Source: Acinetobacter nosocomialis (GTDB taxonomy: Bacteria > Pseudomonadota > Gammaproteobacteria > Pseudomonadales > Moraxellaceae). Taken from it: 64,000 nucleotides of DNA. Location: NCBI GenBank assembly GCA_025736915.1, contig CP107049.1:2852001-2916000 (forward strand), in the 5' to 3' direction. The notes beneath the pieces were generated by a model. The model made no database searches, was not told where the DNA came from, and was given only the letters and a program-made list of their open reading frames with translations. The first letter of the stretch is position 1. Every line of letters starts with the position of its first letter. Positions 1 to 8,976 of the stretch are shown here, in pieces. A program made the translations under genes and the position numbers.

Positions 1-2703
1 AGTTTGCTTTACTTACATTGGAATGTACCCGCAGATACTTTAGATAATGCGGCAGGCGGGATTATTGGTTATGAATTGGGACAAAGCTTATCTCAACTGT
101 TAACGATTTATGGTGCGACCTTATTTTTATTGGTTTTCGGAGTGGTATTGTTCACTTTGGCATTTGGGGTGCAGTGGAGCAAAACATGGGTTACGCTCAA
201 AGCAATGCCAAGTTATTTACAAGATTTATTCTATAAGAACGTATCGCCAAATGAATCTGCTTATGACTTAACTACACAGCCTGCAAATAAAACAGCAACG
301 GTAAAAGTTGCCGAGATGCCTAAAGCTGAAGTGGCTGATGAAGCAGAGCTAAATGTTCAGTCAGAAAAAACTCAAGCCAAAGCTAGCTCTAGACGACACG
401 ATGAAATGGCGGAGCGTTTATTTGCCGATGTGTTAGCGAAAGAGCAAAGTCAGCCTGAAACTGTTGAAGAAAAACCAGCTCCTCAGCCAGAAAACTTTGA
501 GCGTACACTTGAACAAGCTCAACAGCTTAAAAAAGACAGTGAGCGTTTAGTGGCGACAGGTGAGGTTTGGCGTGCTTTACAGCGCGATGATGCAAGTCAT
601 AAGCAAGAAATTGATGCGTTGTTAAGAGCTGCGGATGATTCAAACGAACATCCAAGTCATGAGCAATTCCAAGAAACGGCTTATCAGGCTAAACAAGCAC
701 AACCTCAAGCATCGAATAGTCATCAAGGTTTAGATTGGAATGATGATGAGATTTTTGATGAATTGCTTGCCGCAGTTCCAAACAGTAAAACTGCTACTGA
801 TGTACATACGCCGTTCGTTCAAGATCATCATGTTGAACCAGCAGTAGCACCGCAAACACCTCATACATCAGTTGAAACATCTGTACCTATATCGAATTTA
901 AATCAGTCACCTAAGAACTTATCAAATGAACAGGTGTTTGATGATTTCGATGACTTATTAATTGATGAAGATATTGCTCCAGCAACTCAACCGGTCAAAG
1001 CAAGTAGCTATGCGCAATCTTCAGCATTTGTAAAAGCACCTATTCAAACTACGATTGGTGCAGAGAAGCTTTCGAAAGAAGAATTTATTGAAGCTTGGCA
1101 AGAAACTGCCGGAAAGCCTGAGGATGATCTTGAAGATGAGTTCGATTTTGATGCGCCATTAACTGATGCATCTGGTCGACCAATGTCTCGTGCAATGCAA
1201 GTAGCCAAGAAGCGTTTAGATTTGCCAACATTACCGGGCTTTGAATTACTTGATAAGGTTGACCCAAATAAGAAAGTTAACTTTACCGAAGAGCAGCTTT
1301 CGCGTTTGTCTGAATTGCTTGAGATTAAATTACAAGAATTTAATGTGAAGGCGCAGGTTGTTGAGGCTCAGCCGGGTCCAGTTGTTACACGTTTTGAATT
1401 AGATTTAGCACCGGGTGTGAAAGCATCTAAAGTGACTAATATTTCCCGTGACTTGGCGCGCTCAATGTCTATGGCGTCTGTACGTGTTGTAGAGGTTATT
1501 CCGGGTAAACCATATATTGGTATTGAAGTACCAAATAGTGCCCGTGAAATGGTACGTTTGATCGAGCTATTGGAAACTCCAACATATCGTGACCCAAGTG
1601 CACTCATTAGTATGGCAATGGGTAAAGATATTTCGGGTAATCCGGTATTAACCGATTTAGCAAAAGCACCGCATATGTTGGTTGCGGGTACTACAGGTTC
1701 GGGTAAATCTGTTGCCGTTAACTCGATGATTTTATCGATGTTACTTAAGTATACGCCAGACCAATTGCGTCTGATTTTAATTGATCCGAAACAGCTTGAA
1801 TTAGCTAACTATAACGATATTCCGCATTTATTAACGCCTGTAGTCACTGACATGAAAGATGCAGTTAGTGCATTAAACTGGTGTGTAAATGAAATGGAAC
1901 GCCGTTATAAACTTATGTCGTTCCTTAAAATTCGTAAGTTAAGTGACTACAACCGAAAAGTTGAAGAAGCAATTGCGAATGGGGAAGACTTGATTGATCC
2001 AACATGGAAGCCAAGTGATTCAGCGACACAAGAGCGTGCACCTCGTTTAACGCCGTTACCATCAATTGTAATTGTGGCGGATGAGTTTGCCGACATGATC
2101 ATGCAGGTAGGTAAGAAAGCAGAAGAAATGATTACGCGTTTGGCGCAAAAATCTCGTGCTGCTGGTATTCACCTTTTACTTGCAACTCAGCGTCCATCGG
2201 TAGATGTTATTACGGGTCTTATTAAAGCCAATATTCCAACGCGTGTAGCTTTACGTGTAAACAGTAAAATCGACTCACGTACTATTTTGGATGCAGGTGG
2301 TGCAGAAGACTTGTTAGGTCATGGTGATATGCTGTTCTTAGGGCCAGGTAAGATTGAGCCAGAACGTGTACATGGTGCATTTATTAGTGATGATGAAGTT
2401 AACCGCATTTGTGACGCTTGGCGTGAACGTGGTGAACCAGACTACGTAGATGAGATCTTAACGCCATTTGATGAAGAAACTACATCTCGTGGCTTTGAAG
2501 AAGGTGAGGGTGGTTCAGACCGTGATGCGCTTTATGACCAATGTGTATCGTTTGTCCTAGAAACTCGCAAAGCATCTACATCTTCATTACAGCGTAAGTT
2601 TAGCTTGGGTTATAACCGTGCTGCCCGTATTATCGACCAAATGGAAGAGAACGGTATTGTGAGTGCTATGGGTGCCAATGGTAAGCGAGATATTTTAGTT
2701 TAA
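1..2703 (+). CDS. ftsK: DNA translocase FtsK (5' end cut by window)
   Basis: FtsK is the septum-anchored hexameric ATPase that pumps DNA and drives dimer resolution at dif during division. The reading frame is open from base 1 (AGT TTG CTT...), so the first membrane segments lie outside the window. What remains is the last N-terminal transmembrane helices (roughly residues 25-55), a long acidic, Gln/Pro/Ala-rich low-complexity linker to about residue 370, then the RecA-like motor. The Walker A is GTTGSGKS and the Walker B is VIVADEFADM. The C-terminus has the winged-helix gamma domain (SSLQRKFSLGYNRAARI), which in the family reads KOPS sequences. The linker is the usual divergent part. A strong terminator follows, so this is the end of its transcript. 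Identification is secure; only the start is unseen. Confidence 0.97.
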   Translation, partial: SLLYLHWNVPADTLDNAAGGIIGYELGQSLSQLLTIYGATLFLLVFGVVLFTLAFGVQWSKTWVTLKAMPSYLQDLFYKNVSPNESAYDLTTQPANKTATVKVAEMPKAEVADEAELNVQSEKTQAKASSRRHDEMAERLFADVLAKEQSQPETVEEKPAPQPENFERTLEQAQQLKKDSERLVATGEVWRALQRDDASHKQEIDALLRAADDSNEHPSHEQFQETAYQAKQAQPQASNSHQGLDWNDDEIFDELLAAVPNSKTATDVHTPFVQDHHVEPAVAPQTPHTSVETSVPISNLNQSPKNLSNEQVFDDFDDLLIDEDIAPATQPVKASSYAQSSAFVKAPIQTTIGAEKLSKEEFIEAWQETAGKPEDDLEDEFDFDAPLTDASGRPMSRAMQVAKKRLDLPTLPGFELLDKVDPNKKVNFTEEQLSRLSELLEIKLQEFNVKAQVVEAQPGPVVTRFELDLAPGVKASKVTNISRDLARSMSMASVRVVEVIPGKPYIGIEVPNSAREMVRLIELLETPTYRDPSALISMAMGKDISGNPVLTDLAKAPHMLVAGTTGSGKSVAVNSMILSMLLKYTPDQLRLILIDPKQLELANYNDIPHLLTPVVTDMKDAVSALNWCVNEMERRYKLMSFLKIRKLSDYNRKVEEAIANGEDLIDPTWKPSDSATQERAPRLTPLPSIVIVADEFADMIMQVGKKAEEMITRLAQKSRAAGIHLLLATQRPSVDVITGLIKANIPTRVALRVNSKIDSRTILDAGGAEDLLGHGDMLFLGPGKIEPERVHGAFISDDEVNRICDAWRERGEPDYVDEILTPFDEETTSRGFEEGEGGSDRDALYDQCVSFVLETRKASTSSLQRKFSLGYNRAARIIDQMEENGIVSAMGANGKRDILV

Positions 2704-2720
2704 TATCTTCACTTGAAATT

Positions 2721-2743
2721 AAGCCTCTTCGGAGGCTTTTTTT
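2721..2743 (+). terminator. Intrinsic terminator of ftsK
   Basis: A 7-bp stem AAGCCTC/GAGGCTT with a TTCG tetraloop is followed directly by seven T. It lies 17 bases after the ftsK stop. Confidence 0.93.
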
Positions 2744-2853
2744 GTGGTTAAAAATAATCATTATTCAGCGGTAGTTTGAGATTTTATCAAATAGTAAAAA
2801 ATGCTAATGTGTGCTTCTAAATAAAAAACAATGAAACAAATCAGGAGGACAAC

Positions 2854-3474
2854 ATGTTAGTCGCGTTAATTACGTTAGCTTTTATTCATTTTTGTGCGCT
2901 TATTACTCCAGGGCCTGATTTCTTTCTGGTATCGCAGACCGCAGTGAGCCGATCTCGTAAAGAAGCCATGTTGGTTGTTGCAGGAATAACAGCAGGCGTT
3001 ATGTTTTGGGCATCTTTAGCATTGATGGGCTTAAATATTATTTTTGAGAAAATGGCTTGGTTGAAGCAAGGTTTACTCATCGCAGGTGGTTTATACCTAT
3101 GTTGGTTAGGCTATCAAATGTTGCGTTCAGCATTTTCAAAAAATCAGCAGGAAGAGGTTACGGCTGTTGAGTTGCCTAAAGCACCTTACTTATTTTTTAT
3201 GAAAGGATTACTCACCAATTTATCGAATCCGAAAGCTGTAATTTATTTTGGTAGTGTGTTTTCTTTATTTTTAGCTAACCCTCAGCTTGATCAAGTTCAT
3301 TGGTTGCTTTTTATTATTGTGTCAGTTGAAACGATTTTATGGTTCTGCTTTGTGACGTTTATTTTCTCGTTACCGAGTTTCAGAGTGGCTTACCGTAATT
3401 TTTCAAAATGGATTGATGGTATTTCCGGTGGTATTTTTACCGTATTCGGTATTTTCCTGATTGGAAATCGCTAA
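2854..3474 (+). CDS. LysE/RhtB-family amino-acid exporter
   Basis: This is a 206-residue inner-membrane protein of the LysE/RhtB efflux family, which exports amino acids such as lysine, homoserine or threonine. The N-terminal signature is visible (ALITPGPDFFLVSQTAVSRSR, around residues 15-36), followed by about six hydrophobic helices, the intracellular LSNPKAVIYFGSVFS segment (near residue 125) and a C-terminal helix. The length is typical of the family. The start has a perfect Shine-Dalgarno, AGGAGGA at 2842-2848. It is a single-gene unit between two terminators. The substrate cannot be read from the sequence. Confidence 0.88.
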   Translation: MLVALITLAFIHFCALITPGPDFFLVSQTAVSRSRKEAMLVVAGITAGVMFWASLALMGLNIIFEKMAWLKQGLLIAGGLYLCWLGYQMLRSAFSKNQQEEVTAVELPKAPYLFFMKGLLTNLSNPKAVIYFGSVFSLFLANPQLDQVHWLLFIIVSVETILWFCFVTFIFSLPSFRVAYRNFSKWIDGISGGIFTVFGIFLIGNR

Positions 3475-3484
3475 ATCCAGATAA

Positions 3485-3514
3485 TAAAAAAGCCTCTTAA
3501 AGAGGCTTTTTTTT
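3485..3514. terminator. Bidirectional terminator, LysE gene / PA4642-like gene
   Basis: The stem AAAAGCCTCT/AGAGGCTTTT with a TAA loop has A-runs on the left and T-runs on the right. It can therefore end both converging transcripts. Confidence 0.9.
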
Positions 3515-3524
3515 ATTTTTAAAC

Positions 3525-3812
3525 TTAAGCAAACTTTGCTAAAACTTCTAAAAACGGCGCTGATTGACGCGGAAACTTAGCAATTACGTCATGAATGCGT
3601 TCGCCTTCCGGATTTGTTGCATTAATGTCTCGTCCATCTGCAACAAATTTAGTCAAAAGACGTTCATAGTCATTTGGACGCATATGTTTGAAAGCATGGT
3701 AGAGCACGTGAAAATCTGCGTTCACACCATTTGGAGGAAGTTGGTTGAGGTAGGCAAAAACACGCTCATCGGACCATTCTTCATTGAAAGTTGCTGGCTG
3801 TGATAATGCCAT
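3525..3812 (-). CDS. Conserved hypothetical protein, PA4642-like
   Basis: A 95-residue soluble acidic protein without signal peptide or membrane segment. The visible features are a helical N-terminal part (EEWSDERVFAYLNQLPP) and a middle motif HAFKHMRPNDYERLLTKFVADGRDINATNPEG. It resembles the small family named after Pseudomonas PA4642, whose function is unknown to me. The start is supported by GAGGAG at the right spacing (rc of 3816-3826). It lies alone between the LysE-type gene (convergent) and the min operon terminator. Confidence 0.7.
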   Translation of the reverse strand: MALSQPATFNEEWSDERVFAYLNQLPPNGVNADFHVLYHAFKHMRPNDYERLLTKFVADGRDINATNPEGERIHDVIAKFPRQSAPFLEVLAKFA

Positions 3813-3828
3813 GACAATCTCCTCATTT

Positions 3829-3863
3829 TAAAAAAGGCAAAATAACTTGCGTTATTTTGCCTT
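3829..3863 (-). terminator. Terminator of the minCDE operon
   Basis: The 13-bp stem AAGGCAAAATAAC/GTTATTTTGCCTT has a 4-base loop. Read on the minus strand it is followed by a run of T, 33 bases after the minE stop. Confidence 0.88.
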
Positions 3864-3895
3864 GATTCTGATTTGTTGAATAGTCAGAAATAGAA

Positions 3896-4168
3896 TTATC
3901 GTTCTTCAGGTAAATTGATATTCATTTCTAACATTTCGATATTTGCTTCAGAACGAACTTGCATTTGGATATGCTGTTCGCCTACACCGCTTACATAACG
4001 ACTCACCACCTGCATGATTTCTTTCTTCATTTGGTCAATCTTGTCTTGGCTTAAACGACGGCCTAAACCTTGTTCTGATGCAACAATAACTTTTAAACGA
4101 TCTTTGGCAGTTTGAGCACTTGATGGTTTTTCTTCACTGCTAAATAATTTACTCCAGAATCCTGCCAT
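3896..4168 (-). CDS. minE: Cell division topological specificity factor MinE
   Basis: The 90-residue MinE partner of MinD stimulates MinD ATPase activity, drives pole-to-pole oscillation and confines MinC to the poles. The N-terminal amphipathic, membrane-targeting and anti-MinCD helix region (MAGFWSKLFSSEEKPSSAQTA) is followed by the conserved AKDRLKVIVASEQ and a beta/alpha dimerisation domain (QVVSRYVS...IEMLEMNINLP). The length is normal. The gene starts 2 bases after the minD stop, with GGAG 8 bases upstream of ATG. It is the last gene of the minC-minD-minE operon, read leftward. Confidence 0.97.
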   Translation of the reverse strand: MAGFWSKLFSSEEKPSSAQTAKDRLKVIVASEQGLGRRLSQDKIDQMKKEIMQVVSRYVSGVGEQHIQMQVRSEANIEMLEMNINLPEER

Positions 4169-4170
4169 AT

Positions 4171-4983
4171 CTACGCTCCAAATAGTCGTGCTAACCAGCC
4201 TTTAGGTTGAGCTGTGATGTGTCGATAAGGGCGGTCTTCGCCAAGAAAGCGAGCAACCAAGTCATCATACGCTTGGCCAGCTTTAGTTTCTGAATACAGA
4301 ATAACTGGCTTACCTTCGTTTGATGCTTGTAATACACTTGGACATTCCGGAATAACACCTAATGTCGGTACGCGTAAAATATCTTTAGAAATATCATCAA
4401 TCGTCAGCATTTCCTGACGGTCAGCACGTTCAGGGTTAAAACGTGTAATACATAAATGCTTACGTATACGTCCTTCGTTGTGTTCAACTTTTTTAGTTTT
4501 GCTGTCTAACATTCCGATGATGCGGTCAGAGTCACGTACTGAAGAAATTTCAGGGTTTGTCACAATGATTGCTTCATCTGCATGGTACATTGCTAAAATT
4601 GCACCACGCTCGATCCCCGCAGGTGAGTCACAAATAATGTAATCAAATTCTTGAGCAAGCTCATCAATTACACGAGCAACACCTTCGTCGCTCAAAGCAT
4701 CTTTATCACGGGTTTGTGAAGCCGGCAAAATGTAAAGGTTTTCGATATCTTTATCGCGAATAAGGGCTTGTTGCAGACGTGCTTCATTGTTAATTACATT
4801 GACGAAATCATAAACAACACGACGCTCACACCCCATAATTAAATCAAGGTTACGTAAGCCTACATCAAAGTCAATCACAACAGTTTTATGACCACGAAGG
4901 GCTAAACCTGTTGCAAAAGATGCACTCGTTGTAGTTTTACCTACACCACCTTTGCCTGATGTTACGACAACAATTTTGGCCAC
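4171..4983 (-). CDS. minD: Septum site-determining ATPase MinD (GTG start)
   Basis: MinD is the membrane-binding ParA-type ATPase that carries MinC and oscillates under MinE control. The deviant Walker A is GKGGVGKTT near residue 10. DSPAGIERGA and the C-terminal amphipathic membrane helix (GWLARLFGA) are also visible. I place the start at a GTG (base 4983): AGGAGT lies at optimal spacing just upstream (rc of 4991-4996), and the resulting protein VAKIVVVTSG... is 270 residues, the usual MinD length. An ATG eight codons further upstream (5007) is open but has no comparable ribosome site and would add residues the family lacks. Confidence 0.95.
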   Translation of the reverse strand: MAKIVVVTSGKGGVGKTTTSASFATGLALRGHKTVVIDFDVGLRNLDLIMGCERRVVYDFVNVINNEARLQQALIRDKDIENLYILPASQTRDKDALSDEGVARVIDELAQEFDYIICDSPAGIERGAILAMYHADEAIIVTNPEISSVRDSDRIIGMLDSKTKKVEHNEGRIRKHLCITRFNPERADRQEMLTIDDISKDILRVPTLGVIPECPSVLQASNEGKPVILYSETKAGQAYDDLVARFLGEDRPYRHITAQPKGWLARLFGA

Positions 4984-5053
4984 CGAATCCACTCCTATTA
5001 TGGTCATACATACACCCTTAAAAGGGCTGTTTTTTGGTGATTTGCTTAATAAA

Positions 5054-5776
5054 CTAAAGTTCTAGAGCTTCAAATTCAAGCTCTTGCTTTTCATTTAAAT
5101 AAATATGTACTGGCTTTTTTACCACATGTTTAGGGATATCATCTGCGACACAATATGTTCCGGCAATGGAAACGAGTTCAGCCTCTAAAGATTGGCAAAA
5201 AATGCGTGCAGCAGCGTGCCCACCCGCACCAGCAATCACTCTACCACGAACCGTGCCATAAATATGTATATTTCCTGAAGCAATCACTTCAGATCCACTA
5301 TTCATGCCAGCTTTTAAAATAATATCGCCTTGGTCTTGTACAAGAGATTGGCCTGTACGCAAAATTTCATCATGATAAGAGGTAATATGGGCAACTGCAT
5401 TATTATTTAGTGGTTTTTTTGTTTCTGGTGAAGCTTGTGCAGGTGTCGGTTTCTCTACAATTGCAACTTGCTCCGCGGTTGCTTTGATGCGTTGTAATGG
5501 CTGGTCGGCTGGTAATACAGGGAACTGAATGGCACGTGCTTCATCACCTAAAATGCCGTCAATGACCGCCATAGGTTGCAAACCTAAGCTAACTAACAGC
5601 TGAATTAAAGCAATAAGCTCTTGCTCAACTGTACTATCTATAATAACGACAGTTCCCTGATAGGAACCTTCATTTAGAATATTTGATAATTGCTGGCGGA
5701 TCACATCATGATCATTCGTATCGAAGGTTATCCTGCTAAAGTTAACCATTCTGCCGGTAATCCGGATATCAGCCAT
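5054..5776 (-). CDS. minC: Septum site-determining protein MinC
   Basis: This 240-residue inhibitor of FtsZ ring assembly works as the MinCD complex. The N-terminal FtsZ-interacting domain (about residues 1-105) is followed by a Pro/Thr/Ala linker (about 108-130). The C-terminal beta-helix domain carries the typical [26 protein letters not shown] motif, split here across residues about 158-185. It is the first gene of the min operon. The 70-base gap to minD and the 121-base gap to the next gene upstream suggest that the operon promoter lies in 5777-5897. Confidence 0.95.
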   Translation of the reverse strand: MADIRITGRMVNFSRITFDTNDHDVIRQQLSNILNEGSYQGTVVIIDSTVEQELIALIQLLVSLGLQPMAVIDGILGDEARAIQFPVLPADQPLQRIKATAEQVAIVEKPTPAQASPETKKPLNNNAVAHITSYHDEILRTGQSLVQDQGDIILKAGMNSGSEVIASGNIHIYGTVRGRVIAGAGGHAAARIFCQSLEAELVSIAGTYCVADDIPKHVVKKPVHIYLNEKQELEFEALEL

Positions 5777-5897
5777 AAGTCTTCCTTCAAGGCGTTAAAA
5801 CGAGCTGTAATATCGTTAAGTTTATTGTAAATAGAGCAAATGCTAGAACAAATCGTGCCAATTCTCTAGCGTGTTTCATAAAAAATTAAGTAAATGC

Positions 5898-6944
5898 TTA
5901 TTCTTTGATTCGATCACGCTCCGCAAGGGTTTGTTGCCACTGTTTTACCTTAACTTGTTTGCGAATTGCTTCTAAGCTTTCAAACACCACAGACTCTACA
6001 AGTTGCTCAAGCTCACGATTATTAATATTCACGTTACTTATTTTTTCTGAAATTAATTGATATGTTGCATTGGGTTGATCTTTTGATCCTTCAATTAAAG
6101 GTTCAATTAAACCGGCACTGATATTTTCACCGAGTCGCTGACCAATACTTTGAATTTGCTGTTCGATACGGCCACCCACTAAAGGAATTAAGCGTAATAA
6201 TTGGGTTAACTCTGGCGTATCTTCTATTGCTTGATCAACAATTTGTCCCACACCTTTTGTGATTGCAGGTTTTTGTTCTTTTAAAGCAGTTGCTAAAGAT
6301 TCTTGCAATATAGAGGTTAGGGTAATCGTAAATTGTTCGCGATGATGATTAACCAACTCATGAATAATTTGCTTATGTGTTGAGCTAGTTTGAAGCTCAT
6401 TACGAATGCCATCAATAACCGTAATAACAACACGGTCAGATAACTCTTCCATAACAACACGGTAATAAAATAGTCCAGTTTTTCTCCAGCTTTCAGGAAT
6501 AACAGGATAACCTAGTTCATATAAGCGATACGCGATAATACCAGCACGAAATAAACGTAAAAAACGTAACTGAGGAATGATGGCTAAAATTTCATACCAG
6601 TGAATGAATGGAAAGAAAAACCAACGCTTGTGGTGTTTATAAATAATTGAAATGCCCCAGCGGACAACAAATTCAGTAATTAAAAAGCCAATAAACCAAG
6701 CTTCAGTCGTAATTACCCAAGGGTGTAAATAAGTTTTATAAAACGTAAGTACTTGGGGCAGGTGAATATGTTCAAAAAACCATGCCCCAATACTGCTCAT
6801 TAAAAAGAAATTTGCTGCAAGACAGAACAGATTGAAAATAATGATAAACACCATAAAGATGTCATAAATCAAAAACAGCTTAAATGAAGCGCTGCTTGGG
6901 TCCATATGGTAATATTTTGCTTGTTTTCTGGAACTGTTCTGCAT
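5898..6944 (-). CDS. Membrane protein with voltage-sensor-like four-helix N-terminus
   Basis: I do not recognise a named family for this 348-residue protein. The N-terminal half has four predicted membrane helices (around residues 20-52, 72-95, 95-110 and 125-150). The last contains a periodic basic stretch (RFLRLFRAGIIAYRL), resembling an S4 voltage-sensor helix of ion-transport proteins. No pore loop or S5/S6 pair is evident. The C-terminal half is soluble and helical, with repeated amphipathic segments. The gene starts 14 bases after the upstream acyltransferase gene, so the two are probably co-transcribed. The function is open; the voltage-sensor comparison is inference. Confidence 0.7.
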   Translation of the reverse strand: MQNSSRKQAKYYHMDPSSASFKLFLIYDIFMVFIIIFNLFCLAANFFLMSSIGAWFFEHIHLPQVLTFYKTYLHPWVITTEAWFIGFLITEFVVRWGISIIYKHHKRWFFFPFIHWYEILAIIPQLRFLRLFRAGIIAYRLYELGYPVIPESWRKTGLFYYRVVMEELSDRVVITVIDGIRNELQTSSTHKQIIHELVNHHREQFTITLTSILQESLATALKEQKPAITKGVGQIVDQAIEDTPELTQLLRLIPLVGGRIEQQIQSIGQRLGENISAGLIEPLIEGSKDQPNATYQLISEKISNVNINNRELEQLVESVVFESLEAIRKQVKVKQWQQTLAERDRIKE

Positions 6945-6958
6945 AGCTATAAATGCTT

Positions 6959-7885
6959 TTAATGAGTTGAAGTAGTATAACGAGCTTTCATTTGTTCGAT
7001 GAGTTGATCTTTTTCAGTCCAGAGTTCATGTACCCATTGTTGAAAACGTTCACGGTACACTGGGTCATCTTCATAGTTACCGCCGAGTACCCAAGCTGGT
7101 ATTTCAATTTTACGAAGATTTACCGCAATTTGTGAAACATCACCTAACCAGAAATCGCCATAACCCGGTACACCGTCAGGGTAGACAATGGTCATATCAA
7201 CTAAAGCATCAATTTTGTCGCCCAAAATATTTAGAGCCAGAGCCAAACCGCCTGCTTTAGGTTTCAATAAATGTTTATAAGGTGAATTTTGTTGGTCATG
7301 TTTTTCCTGAGTAAAACGAGTACCTTCCAAATAGTTTAATAAAGTAAAAGGTTGACTCAAGAGCTGTTCACACGCTTTACGTGCTTCCATCATATCGCGG
7401 TCTTTAAGCTCAGGGTTTTTCGCAATTTGCTCTTTGGTATGACGTTTCATCATTGGGAAGCCTAAAATTTTAAAGGCTTGACCAACGAACGGAATAAAGA
7501 TGAGTTCCCACTTGGTAAAAAAGCGGGTAAGGGGCATCCGGGTTAAGCCGAAATACTGGTTTACGGTAGTATCCACCCAGCTTTGATGGTTACACGTCAT
7601 TAAGTAACGGCCTTGCATACTTAAATCAAGACCTTCGTCGATCGTAATATCCCATTTTAAATTAGGTAGAACATGGTCAATGAGCCAATTATTGACACTG
7701 AGCCAGCTGTTTGTAATTTGAATGTTGGTTTCATCTACTTTGGATGATTTTTTAAATAACTTGGTTAAGCCTAAAGCCAATACAGGTGGTCCATGAAAAA
7801 AGGTGCTACCTGTGATGACTGTACCTACAGTGAGTCCACGTGTAATTTTTTTTAGCGCAGATTGCTTATTGGGTGCAGTTGACAT
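6959..7885 (-). CDS. LPLAT-family acyltransferase (PlsC-like)
   Basis: This is a 308-residue lysophospholipid-acyltransferase-type enzyme, expected to move an acyl chain onto a lysophosphatidate-like acceptor at the inner membrane. The catalytic motif I is NHQSWVDT (HX4D, near residue 97). Motif III is EGTRFTQ (near residue 188), with FPMMKRHT between them. An N-terminal hydrophobic stretch (about residues 17-35) can anchor it. The architecture matches the YihG-type acyltransferases. It is the first gene of a two-gene unit with the voltage-sensor-like protein, suggesting a membrane-lipid or envelope role for both. The exact substrate is undetermined. Confidence 0.85.
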   Translation of the reverse strand: MSTAPNKQSALKKITRGLTVGTVITGSTFFHGPPVLALGLTKLFKKSSKVDETNIQITNSWLSVNNWLIDHVLPNLKWDITIDEGLDLSMQGRYLMTCNHQSWVDTTVNQYFGLTRMPLTRFFTKWELIFIPFVGQAFKILGFPMMKRHTKEQIAKNPELKDRDMMEARKACEQLLSQPFTLLNYLEGTRFTQEKHDQQNSPYKHLLKPKAGGLALALNILGDKIDALVDMTIVYPDGVPGYGDFWLGDVSQIAVNLRKIEIPAWVLGGNYEDDPVYRERFQQWVHELWTEKDQLIEQMKARYTTSTH

Positions 7886-8129
7886 ATAAATGGCCCCGAA
7901 TATCCAAAATCCATAGAAAGTTGTTCAACTATAACTATCGTGAAATGAAATACAACGATATCTTAGACAACAATGAAGAAATTGTGATGAGTGCACGTCT
8001 TAAAGTGCATCAAAATATTACAAAAAACTAACTAAACTGTTTATTATTAACAAAATATCAATGTTTTATACTTCCTTTTTGTTTCATTATTCACTCAACA
8101 ACAAAACACTCAAAGTGAGGAGGCATGCA

Positions 8130-8783
8130 ATGCGTGCATTAGTTATTTCAACAGTGGTAGGGGCAGCAGTAGTACTTTCTGGTTGTCAAACAACAGGTAA
8201 CAACCTTGGTGGCGTTGAATACGATAAAGCCGCATTAGGTACATTAATCGGTGCAGCAGCTGGTTACGGTATTTCTAAATCAAGTGCAAACTCTAGCCGT
8301 CAAAACAACCGTGCTGCGGCAATCGGTGCAGTTCTTGGTGCAGCTGGTGGTTTATACCTTGACCAAAAAGAGAAAAAATTACGTCAACAAATGGCAGGTA
8401 CTGGCGTAGAAGTTGGTCGTAACCCAGATGGTTCTGTTCAATTGATCATGCCTGGTAGCATCACTTTTGATACAAACAAATCAAACATCAAGCCAAACTT
8501 CTATGCAACTTTGGACAAAGTAGCGCAAACATTGGCTGAAGATAACAAGAGCGCGATTTTGGTAACTGGTTACACAGATAACACTGGTAATGACTCTATC
8601 AACATCCCATTATCTCAATCACGTGCTCAATCAGTTAAAAGCTATTTAGCTGGTAAAGGCGTTCCATCTAGCCGTATCGATGCACAAGGTTATGGTTCTT
8701 CTAACCCAATCGCAGACAACTCAACTGCTTCTGGTCGTGAACAAAACCGTCGCGTAGAAATCAGCATTTATGCTAAACAATAA
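8130..8783 (+). CDS. OmpA-family lipoprotein with glycine zipper (YiaD-like)
   Basis: This outer-membrane lipoprotein binds peptidoglycan. I start it at 8130 because GAGGAGG sits 7 bases upstream and the next residues form a lipoprotein signal ending in VVLSGC, with the lipidated Cys near residue 19. The longer frame from 8061 would bury this signal. The lipobox is followed by a glycine-zipper segment (GTLIGAAAGYG... AAIGAVLGAAGG) and then a complete OmpA-like domain (TGYTDNTGND... NRRVEI). The length of 217 residues fits the YiaD/OmpA lipoprotein group. It is monocistronic, with its own terminator downstream. Confidence 0.9.
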   Translation: MRALVISTVVGAAVVLSGCQTTGNNLGGVEYDKAALGTLIGAAAGYGISKSSANSSRQNNRAAAIGAVLGAAGGLYLDQKEKKLRQQMAGTGVEVGRNPDGSVQLIMPGSITFDTNKSNIKPNFYATLDKVAQTLAEDNKSAILVTGYTDNTGNDSINIPLSQSRAQSVKSYLAGKGVPSSRIDAQGYGSSNPIADNSTASGREQNRRVEISIYAKQ

Positions 8784-8801
8784 GATTTAGTTTATTGTTT
8801 C

Positions 8802-8827
8802 AAAAACCACCTTCGGGTGGTTTTTTT
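8802..8827 (+). terminator. Terminator of the OmpA-like lipoprotein gene
   Basis: The stem AAAACCACC/GGTGGTTTT has a TTCG tetraloop followed by T's. Confidence 0.92.
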
Positions 8828-8976
8828 ATGGGTGCAGTACAAGAAATAATCACGACATTCTGCGGCGCATAAATTGCATTATTAGACATCATTTATACAT
8901 ATCCGTAGATTTACTATTGGGATTCTAAAAAAGAGATGACTATAATCATGCTCGAAAAATTAAGAGGTAATACACG

